Positions 1 to 5,151 of a DNA stretch of 5,151 nt are shown here, piece by piece. Positions within the stretch are counted from its first letter, which is position 1. Each line of letters starts with the position of its first letter. The notes beneath the pieces are model-generated. The model saw only the letters and a list, made by a program, of their open reading frames with translations. It ran no database searches and was not told the DNA's origin. Position numbers and translations under genes: made by a program. Source of the DNA: an uncultured Eubacteriales bacterium (GTDB lineage Bacteria > Bacillota > Clostridia > Oscillospirales > Oscillospiraceae); contig URNZ01000090.1 of the NCBI GenBank assembly GCA_900549405.1, positions 1 through 5,151 on the forward strand. Direction: 5' to 3'.

Positions 1-161
1 AGCTTGCGCTCCTCGGTCTTGATTTCCAGTCCGCCGTCCGGACGGCGGACCACAATGGATTTTTTCTCGGGCCCCAGCATCATGATCCCCTCGATAAGGG
101 CCTGCCCGCCGATCATGGTGCGGAAGGGCGTGGCGCAGGATTGCGGTTCTTTTTCAGGCAT
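1..161 (-). CDS. yqhQ: DUF1385 (YqhQ-family) membrane protein, N-terminal part
   Basis: This is the 5' end of a minus-strand gene that runs off the low end of the window; 53 full codons are present. The protein begins MPEKEPQSC, and residues 18-31 read GGQALIEGIMMLGP, the hallmark N-terminal motif of the DUF1385/YqhQ family (compare GGQAVIEGVMMRGP in relatives). The family is widespread in Firmicutes, is described as a putative metal-dependent membrane protein and has no firmly established reaction. In many Firmicutes it lies beside rpmE, prmC and prfA, so those would be expected beyond the edge. The ATG at 161-159 is preceded by AAGGAG (173-178) with an 11-base gap, and by a promoter at 201-229, so the start is well supported. 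Its predicted promoter lies between it and the upstream kinase gene, which suggests it is largely independent of the two-component genes. Confidence 0.9.
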   Translation of the reverse strand, partial: MPEKEPQSCATPFRTMIGGQALIEGIMMLGPEKKSIVVRRPDGGLEIKTEERK

Positions 162-178
162 TCTGTTTGGTTCTCCTT

Positions 179-190
179 CGCTATGTAGCG
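179..190 (-). promoter_or_regulatory. Short hairpin in the yqhQ leader, next to the ribosome site
   Basis: The minus strand reads CGCTACATAGCG, a 5-base inverted repeat with a 2-base centre (in practice a 4-bp stem with a 4-base loop). It directly abuts the AAGGAG ribosome site (173-178) and lies only a few bases after the predicted transcription start near 194. It could stabilise the 5' end of the mRNA or modulate ribosome access. The stem is short, so the role is inference. Confidence 0.35.
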
Positions 191-200
191 TTGTGTCCTT

Positions 201-229
201 ACTATATCAAATGCATTGGAAAAATGCAA
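201..229 (-). promoter_or_regulatory. Sigma-A type promoter for yqhQ
   Basis: On the minus strand, a -35 box TTGCAT (224-229) and a -10 box TATAGT (201-206) are separated by exactly 17 bases. Each box matches the consensus at 5 of 6 positions or close to it. The expected start is around 194, giving a leader of roughly 33 bases before the yqhQ ATG. The promoter lies just downstream of the kinase stop codon. A 6-base inverted repeat (TGCATT at 212-217 and AATGCA at 223-228) overlaps the -35 box and spacer and could be an operator, though it may be chance. Confidence 0.7.
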
Positions 230-257
230 GGTTTTTATCGAACTTACGTTCTATCCC

Positions 258-1685
258 TCAGCTGCCGATCGGCAGGCGGATGGTGACGATGCACCCGCCG
301 CCCTCAGCGTTGCCAATATCCAGGCGACCGTTGTGCCGGGTGACGATCTCCTCGCACACCGCAAGGCCGATCCCGGACCCTCTGGCCTTGGAGCTGCCTT
401 TGTAAAACTTGTATTTGACGTGGGGGAGCTCCTCCTCCGGGATACCGGGCCCATAGTCCCGGATGGTGATGACGGCGGCATCCCCCTCCCGGCGGATCGC
501 CGTATCGATGCGCTTGCCGGAGCCACCGTGCTTGGCCGCGTTGTCCAGCAGATTGCAGAACACCTGGCGCATCCGCTCCGGGTCGCCCGGAATGGGGGGG
601 AACTCCTCTTCACAGTCGGTGTGGGTGAGAGTAATGCCCTCCCGGCGGAAAAACTCCGTATATGTGTACACCGCGTCCTCCAGCTCCGCCTTGATGTCCA
701 TGGGTTCTACGGAGAGGGTGAAGCGCCCGTCCTCGATGCGGGAGAACTCCAGCAGCTCCTCCACCATGTTGGTCAGGCGGTGGGCTTCGGACACGATGAT
801 GTCCATGCCCTTCTGCACGTCCCGGGGGTCGGTGAGCTCGCCGCTCTGCAGGGTCTCCGCCCAGCCGTTGATGGCGGTGAGGGGGGTGCGCAGCTCGTGA
901 GAGACGGAGGAGATGAATTCCGACTGGGTCTTCTCCGACTGCTTGATCTTCATGGACATGTCGTTGATGGTGTCTGTCAGGTCGCCGATCTCGTCGTCGA
1001 ATTTTTTCTCGATCTGCACCCCATAGCTGCCGTCGGCGATGAGCCGTGCCGTCTCTGTGATGCTGGCCAACGGCTCTACGATGGAGCGGACGAAGTACAG
1101 ATTGGAGAAATAGACCATGGCGAAGATGGCCATGGCGATGGCGGTGATCACCGCCATGGAGAAGATGAACTGCCGGTCAATGGCAGACAGAGAGGTCACA
1201 TACCGGACCACGCCCACCGTCACTCCCTGATAGACCACGGGGCTGGAGGCGGCCAGTATCCGCTCCTTGGTGGAGGGGTCCCGGCCCATCCAGTGGGTGG
1301 TGATCTGGTTTTCCAGGGCGCCCCGGATGTCCTCGGTGTCCGGGGTGGCGCCGGTGGTCAGGTCGTTGCCTGAGTAGACCACCGCTCCGGTGGCGTCCAG
1401 AAATTGCAGCTCCAGATTGTTCTTCTCCTCATAGCTGCTCACGGCCTGCTGGGCCGCCGCCCAATACTGGGTGCGGGTATAGCTGCGAAAGCTCCCCGCC
1501 GCCGAGCTGGCCCGGCCTGTCAGGTCGTTGGCCGTGCTGGAGTAGTAATAGTTCCACAGGGCGGCAAAGAAGGAACCCAGGGCCAGGGCCAAGATCAGCA
1601 GCACCACGCCGATGCTGTTGAGCAGCCACCGCTTGCGGATGCCCCGTATCTTTACCTGGTCGTTCAAATCGGTCTTTTTGGCCAC
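258..1685 (-). CDS. Transmembrane sensor histidine kinase
   Basis: A complete 475-residue membrane kinase that senses an unknown signal and phosphorylates a response regulator, almost certainly the one encoded immediately upstream. Two membrane segments (about 20-46 and 172-198) flank an extracytoplasmic domain of about 125 residues. Its NNLELQFLDATGAVVYSG and SSPVVYQGVTVGVVRYVT stretches resemble the single-Cache/PAS-like folds of PhoR/WalK-type sensors. A HAMP linker follows (about 197-250), then the HisKA domain with the phospho-acceptor His263 in SHELRTP, and the ATPase domain: N box NLLDNAAKHG (378-387), G1 DYGPG (410-414), F box KFYKG (426-430) and G2 GSGIG (436-440). All catalytic motifs are present, so it should be active. 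The start is GTG (1685-1683), supported by AAGGAGG at 1693-1699 with a 7-base gap. It lies 54 bases after the regulator gene with no obvious promoter between, so co-transcription is likely. The signal and family subtype cannot be named. Confidence 0.97.
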   Translation of the reverse strand: MAKKTDLNDQVKIRGIRKRWLLNSIGVVLLILALALGSFFAALWNYYYSSTANDLTGRASSAAGSFRSYTRTQYWAAAQQAVSSYEEKNNLELQFLDATGAVVYSGNDLTTGATPDTEDIRGALENQITTHWMGRDPSTKERILAASSPVVYQGVTVGVVRYVTSLSAIDRQFIFSMAVITAIAMAIFAMVYFSNLYFVRSIVEPLASITETARLIADGSYGVQIEKKFDDEIGDLTDTINDMSMKIKQSEKTQSEFISSVSHELRTPLTAINGWAETLQSGELTDPRDVQKGMDIIVSEAHRLTNMVEELLEFSRIEDGRFTLSVEPMDIKAELEDAVYTYTEFFRREGITLTHTDCEEEFPPIPGDPERMRQVFCNLLDNAAKHGGSGKRIDTAIRREGDAAVITIRDYGPGIPEEELPHVKYKFYKGSSKARGSGIGLAVCEEIVTRHNGRLDIGNAEGGGCIVTIRLPIGS

Positions 1686-1692
1686 CGCGCTC

Positions 1693-1699
1693 CCTCCTT
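1693..1699 (-). promoter_or_regulatory. Strong ribosome site fixing the GTG start of the kinase
   Basis: AAGGAGG on the minus strand, 7 bases before the GTG at 1685-1683. It is a near-perfect Shine-Dalgarno sequence and supports the GTG as the true start. The rest of the 54-base gap (1686-1739) shows no terminator or convincing promoter. Confidence 0.8.
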
Positions 1700-1739
1700 C
1701 TCTAAAAAGTTTTCCACATTTTCAGACGAGGCTATGGAC

Positions 1740-2429
1740 TTATCCCCGCCACTTATAGCCATAGCCCCACACGGTGTTGATATAGATGGGCTTTTGGGTG
1801 TTGTCCTCGATCTTGATGCGCAGGCGGCGGATGTTCACGTCCACGATCTTCAGTTCGCCAAAGTAATCCTTGCCCCACACCGCGTCCAGGATCTCCTCCC
1901 GGGCCAGGGCCTTGCCGGGGTTCTCCATGAACAGCTTGATGATGGAATACTCCACCTGGGTCAGCTTCACCCGCTGGCCGTTTTTCTCCAGGGTGCGGTT
2001 GCGGGTGTTCAGCAGGAAGGGCGGGTCGCTGATCTCGTCGGCGGACAGGCTCTCTGTGTCCCCGCCGGTGCGGCGGTAGAGGGCATCCACCCGGGCGGTG
2101 AGCTCCGCCGGAGAGAAGGGCTTTGTCACATAGTCGTCCGCCCCGGTCATCAGGCCGGTCACCTTGTCCATCTCCTGGGTGCGGGCGGTGAGCATGATGA
2201 TGCCGATCTTGTTGTCCATGGCCCGGATGCGGCGGCATACCTCAAAGCCGTCGATGCCGGGCAGCATGATGTCCAGCAGGGCAACTTTTACGTCCGGGTT
2301 CTCCTTCAGGGCCACCAGGGCGTCCTCCCCGGTGCCCGCCTCGATGGTGGTATAGCCCGCCCGCTTCAGGTTGATGACCACAAAGCTGCGGATATTCTCC
2401 TCGTCCTCCAGGACCAGAACCTTTCTCAT
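1740..2429 (-). CDS. OmpR-family response regulator
   Basis: A complete 229-residue DNA-binding regulator, expected to be phosphorylated by the kinase encoded just downstream. The receiver domain (about 1-117) has the acidic pair Glu8/Asp9, phospho-acceptor Asp53 in LLDIMLPG, the switch residue Thr81 in MLTA, Tyr100, and Lys103 in VTKPF. The C-terminal winged-helix domain (about 135-228) carries the family pattern: LTQVEYSIIKLFMENPGK, REEILDAVWG, the recognition-helix segment VDVNIRRLRIKIED and the terminal NTVWGYGYKW wing. Length and motifs are typical of the OmpR/PhoB class. The ATG (2429-2427) follows GAGAGGAG (2440-2447) at about 10 bases. The gap to the lipoprotein gene upstream is 42 bases and to the kinase downstream 54 bases, all on one strand, so the three genes probably form one transcript. 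Targets are unknown; autoregulation through the promoter near 4010-4038 is plausible but unshown. Confidence 0.97.
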   Translation of the reverse strand: MRKVLVLEDEENIRSFVVINLKRAGYTTIEAGTGEDALVALKENPDVKVALLDIMLPGIDGFEVCRRIRAMDNKIGIIMLTARTQEMDKVTGLMTGADDYVTKPFSPAELTARVDALYRRTGGDTESLSADEISDPPFLLNTRNRTLEKNGQRVKLTQVEYSIIKLFMENPGKALAREEILDAVWGKDYFGELKIVDVNIRRLRIKIEDNTQKPIYINTVWGYGYKWRG

Positions 2430-2471
2430 TTGGAGTCTACTCCTCTCTCAACGCCACCCAGCGCTCTATGC

Positions 2472-3947
2472 TCAGCTGTACCAGCTGGTCTGAATGGTCT
2501 GGAAATTTTTCATCAGCAGGTCGTTTTCCGTCAGGCCGCAGTCCCAGCCGCAGTCATAGAACTGGGCGGCGTAGATCACGTCCTCCTCCTCCCGCAGGGT
2601 GATGACCCCCTCCGCCTGGGCGCGGGTGGTGCGGTTGCTGCCGGTGAGCTTATAGATGCTCAAAAAGGGCACGGGCGGCTCGTCCTCCCCCTGCCATAGG
2701 GAGAACACCACCTGCCGCTGGCCGGACACCACGTCGCTGCGAGAGACGGATATCTTGTCCTCCCAGCTGTCCGGGGTCTCCAAGAACCAGCCGTCGGTCA
2801 CGTTGTAATAGGTGCCCATCACCCGGCTGCGCTGGCCGCTCTGGTCATATTGATACCAGTCCACCAGCCAGGCGCTGGCCCCGCCGGGGTCCCGGTCCTG
2901 GGGCAGCATGCGCACCTGGGGCAGTTCCAGCACCACGTCGTTGTTCACGTCGCTGGGGCCCAGTTCCGCCGTGCCCCGCAGGCGCTCCCGGCTGACCCCG
3001 TGGTCGTTCAGGGCCAGGTTCACCAGGTGCATCTCCCCCTCGTGGCCGCCGGGCTGATAGGCCACCACGTCGGTGGTGCGGCTGCCGTCGGACTGGGCGC
3101 AGGTGATATACAGGGCGGGGGGATAGTACGTCCCGGCCAGATAGCCCGCCGTCACCCGGTTCCGTCCGGTGATCCCGGCGGACAGGGCGGTGGTGCTCAG
3201 GCTCTCCATCCGCCCGTTGCGCCAGCCGTACAGCTCCACCTGGCCGCTGAGGGCGGCGGCGTCCAGCCGGACCACGGCCACCTCGGTGCGGGTGTCCTGG
3301 TCGATGTCCAGCAGACGATAGCCGCTGGAATAGGCCCCGCCCTCCATGGCGGTGCTGCAGCTGGTCAGCAGCAGCTCTGTGGCCCGGAGGGAGGCCCGGT
3401 CCGCCAGCTGGTTCTGGGGGAGCGCGGCGGCGTCTGCCGCAGGCTCCAGCTCCAGCTCGTCCAGGGTATAGGCCCCCAGCTGATAGACGCCGGTGTTCAC
3501 CTGCCAGTTCACCACCAGCTCTTTGCTGCCCGCGCCGTTTAAGTCCACATAGTCCACGGAATAGATGGCGGAGCCGTCCCCCTCCACCAGACCCCGGACC
3601 TGATAGTCCCCGTCGGTGGCGGTGAAGATATAAATTTTCAGCGACTTTTCTACGCCGGGCACCCGGATAAAGGCCACGGCGCTCTCCCGCTGGCCGTCCC
3701 CGTCCAGGTCCTGGAGCTGGATGGAGGCGGTGTTGTCCCCGGCGACGATCACCGCGTCCTCGCAGCTGACGCCGAACTGGCCCTCCAGCCCGGTCTTCAC
3801 CGAGCGGATGGCCGCCGCCAGCTGGTCATAGCCCGCCGAGCGCTCCGGGCGGCGGTATAGCTCGTCCGGCGGACGGAACAGGCAGCCCGTCAGCAGCAGC
3901 GCCATGGCCGCCCACAAAAGCAGAGCCAGTGCCCCTCTTTTTTTCAC
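2472..3947 (-). CDS. Secreted lipoprotein with FG-GAP/EF-hand-like motifs, linked to the two-component genes
   Basis: I do not recognise a named family for this 491-residue protein. It starts MKKRG, then a hydrophobic stretch and the lipobox LLTG-C, so it should be exported and lipidated on Cys22, anchored outside the membrane. The body contains a spaced series of Asp-rich motifs: DLDGDGQRE (80-88), DLNGAGSKE (135-143), DIDQDTRTE (214-222) and DVNNDVVLE (333-341). Each of the first three is followed by a hydrophobic strand (SAVAFIRV, LVVNWQV, VAVVRLD). This is the pattern of FG-GAP/VCBS-type beta-propeller repeats, where the Asp loop can bind calcium; only the first copy looks canonical. The C-terminal part (about 345-491) is less repetitive and contains a CGWDC motif (466-470). 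The GTG start is preferred because GAGGAG (3956-3961) lies 8 bases before it. An in-frame ATG at 3965 has no ribosome site and would put six odd residues before the signal peptide. As first gene of the unit it may sense or bind a ligand for the kinase; that role is inference. Confidence 0.88.
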   Translation of the reverse strand: MKKRGALALLLWAAMALLLTGCLFRPPDELYRRPERSAGYDQLAAAIRSVKTGLEGQFGVSCEDAVIVAGDNTASIQLQDLDGDGQRESAVAFIRVPGVEKSLKIYIFTATDGDYQVRGLVEGDGSAIYSVDYVDLNGAGSKELVVNWQVNTGVYQLGAYTLDELELEPAADAAALPQNQLADRASLRATELLLTSCSTAMEGGAYSSGYRLLDIDQDTRTEVAVVRLDAAALSGQVELYGWRNGRMESLSTTALSAGITGRNRVTAGYLAGTYYPPALYITCAQSDGSRTTDVVAYQPGGHEGEMHLVNLALNDHGVSRERLRGTAELGPSDVNNDVVLELPQVRMLPQDRDPGGASAWLVDWYQYDQSGQRSRVMGTYYNVTDGWFLETPDSWEDKISVSRSDVVSGQRQVVFSLWQGEDEPPVPFLSIYKLTGSNRTTRAQAEGVITLREEEDVIYAAQFYDCGWDCGLTENDLLMKNFQTIQTSWYS

Positions 3948-3955
3948 GCCGCCCA

Positions 3956-3961
3956 CTCCTC
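3956..3961 (-). promoter_or_regulatory. Ribosome site that decides the lipoprotein start
   Basis: GAGGAG on the minus strand, 8 bases before the GTG at 3947-3945. It falls inside codons 2-4 of the longer reading from the ATG at 3965, and that ATG has only AT-rich sequence and no Shine-Dalgarno site before it. The shorter protein also begins with the expected MKKR signal-peptide head. Confidence 0.75.
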
Positions 3962-3990
3962 TCATTTCAATACACGCTGTTTGCGCATTC

Positions 3991-4009
3991 GATAAAAATC
4001 CTGTTTATC
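3991..4009 (-). promoter_or_regulatory. Operator-like inverted repeat at the lipoprotein transcription start
   Basis: GATAAA (3991-3996) and TTTATC (4004-4009) form a 6-base inverted repeat with a 7-base centre. It lies immediately downstream of the predicted -10 box and spans the expected start site near 4003, a position where a bound protein would block initiation. The arms are short and AT-rich, so chance is possible. OmpR-family regulators usually bind direct repeats, so this need not be a site for the local regulator. Confidence 0.3.
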
Positions 4010-4038
4010 ATCATATCACAAATCCCGAAACTTGCCTA
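4010..4038 (-). promoter_or_regulatory. Predicted promoter of the lipoprotein-regulator-kinase unit
   Basis: On the minus strand a -10 box TATGAT (4010-4015) is preceded by TGA, giving an extended -10 (TGnTATGAT). A weak -35 box TAGGCA (4033-4038) lies 17 bases upstream. The expected start is near 4003, leaving a leader of about 55 bases before the GTG at 3947. The region is clearly AT-richer than the flanking genes. A weak -35 box with an extended -10 is compatible with activator control, but no activator site can be identified. Confidence 0.55.
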
Positions 4039-4077
4039 CTGGTTTCACAAAAAGTTTTTATTTGGGCAAAACAAGAC

Positions 4078-4150
4078 GGGTCGACGCAGAGGTCGACCCC
4101 TACAGAATATTATGGTAAACCAATGTAGGGGCGGACCTCTGTGTCCGCCC
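4078..4150. repeat. Paired-hairpin intergenic repeat (REP/MITE-like)
   Basis: Two hairpins of identical design lie about 30 bases apart. The first is GGGTCGAC-GCAGAG-GTCGACCC (4078-4099) and the second GGGCGGAC-CTCTGT-GTCCGCCC (4129-4150); each has perfect 8-bp arms and a 6-base loop. They are also inverted copies of each other: 4086-4104 matches the reverse complement of 4124-4142 at 16 of 19 positions. The whole block can therefore fold as two small hairpins or one long one. The GTAGGGGCGGAC core resembles a short intergenic repeat I associate with Oscillospiraceae genomes (recollection, not searched). No gene is seen in the spacer 3966-4239; it holds this repeat, a promoter and a terminator. 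Confidence 0.75.
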
Positions 4151-4190
4151 GCCGGTAGACGGATTGCCTCCAAAAGAAGGCATAAAAATA

Positions 4191-4215
4191 CCCCGCAGGC
4201 GAAAAGCCTGCGGGG
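4191..4215 (-). terminator. eno: Rho-independent terminator after enolase
   Basis: CCCCGCAGGC (4191-4200) and GCCTGCGGGG (4206-4215) form a perfect 10-bp GC-rich stem around a GAAAA loop (TTTTC on the minus strand). Reading the minus strand, the stem is followed by TATTTTTATG, a U-rich tail, and preceded by TTTTTG. It begins 24 bases after the enolase stop codon. There is no T-run on the plus-strand side, so it acts in the minus direction. It should insulate the lipoprotein unit from enolase transcription. Confidence 0.88.
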
Positions 4216-4239
4216 CAAAAACTGCATTTGGGGCTTGTC

Positions 4240-5151
<912 letters not shown>

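Noticed and set aside
240..251. Small inverted repeat GAAC-TTAC-GTTC after the kinase stop, considered as a terminator
   Set aside because: Only a 4-bp stem and no T-run follows on the minus strand, so it is not a credible terminator.
216..1373. Long plus-strand open frame opposite the kinase
   Set aside because: Antisense shadow of a GC-rich gene: low-complexity Gly/His/Asp/Val-rich translation, no ribosome site, no recognisable domain; the minus-strand kinase has every expected motif.
1710..1718. DnaA-box-like TTTTCCACA between the regulator and kinase genes
   Set aside because: A single one-mismatch site with no cluster, AT-rich unwinding region or replication genes nearby.
1686..1739. 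Searched for a separate promoter for the kinase gene
   Set aside because: No pair of -35 and -10 boxes with acceptable spacing was found; co-transcription with the regulator is simpler.
1404..2699. Long plus-strand open frame opposite the regulator and the lipoprotein 3' end
   Set aside because: Spans two unrelated well-supported minus-strand genes and their gap; the translation is compositionally biased and lacks known motifs.
2850..3542. Plus-strand open frame opposite the lipoprotein gene
   Set aside because: His/Gly/Gln/Val-rich antisense shadow without a start signal.
4045..4227. Possible 60-residue minus-strand protein in the spacer
   Set aside because: It consists of the terminator and paired-hairpin repeat translated through, with no ribosome site.

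Overview
The window looks like a GC-rich chromosome fragment from a gut Firmicute, most likely an Oscillospiraceae/Flavonifractor-like Clostridium relative. This rests on high-GC coding sequence, clean AGGAGG-type ribosome sites with some GTG starts, a YqhQ (DUF1385) gene, Gram-positive style two-component genes, and a GTAGGGGCGG-type intergenic repeat of a kind I associate with that group. Taxonomy is inference; no search was run.

Layout: nearly everything is on the minus strand, so read from high to low coordinates. The high end (about 4240-5151) is mosaic. One open frame joins the second half of a MATE transporter to the last ~130 residues of enolase, and the final ~60 bases appear to encode a piece of an ABC exporter on the opposite strand. 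Neither the MATE part nor the enolase part can be a complete gene. The two junctions, one of them inverted and both with very short shared sequence, look most like assembly or amplification chimerism, with real rearrangement as the less likely alternative. The enolase 3' end is followed by a strong terminator (4191-4215) and then an AT-richer spacer holding a paired-hairpin repeat (4078-4150) and a promoter (about 4010-4038).

From that promoter runs a three-gene minus-strand unit: a secreted lipoprotein with FG-GAP/EF-hand-like Asp motifs (2472-3947), an OmpR-family response regulator (1740-2429) and a transmembrane sensor histidine kinase (258-1685). The gaps are 42 and 54 bases, with no terminator or convincing promoter between the genes. 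The sensible model is that the kinase and regulator form a cognate pair, and that the lipoprotein sits outside the membrane as a sensor, accessory or output of the same system. The signal is unknown.

At the low end a separate sigma-A type promoter (201-229) drives yqhQ/DUF1385, whose first 53 codons are in the window. There is no clear terminator after the kinase gene, so read-through into yqhQ is possible. I see no CRISPR array, tRNA, rRNA or insertion sequence. The most noteworthy biology is the lipoprotein-regulator-kinase cassette; the most important caution is the mosaic right end.
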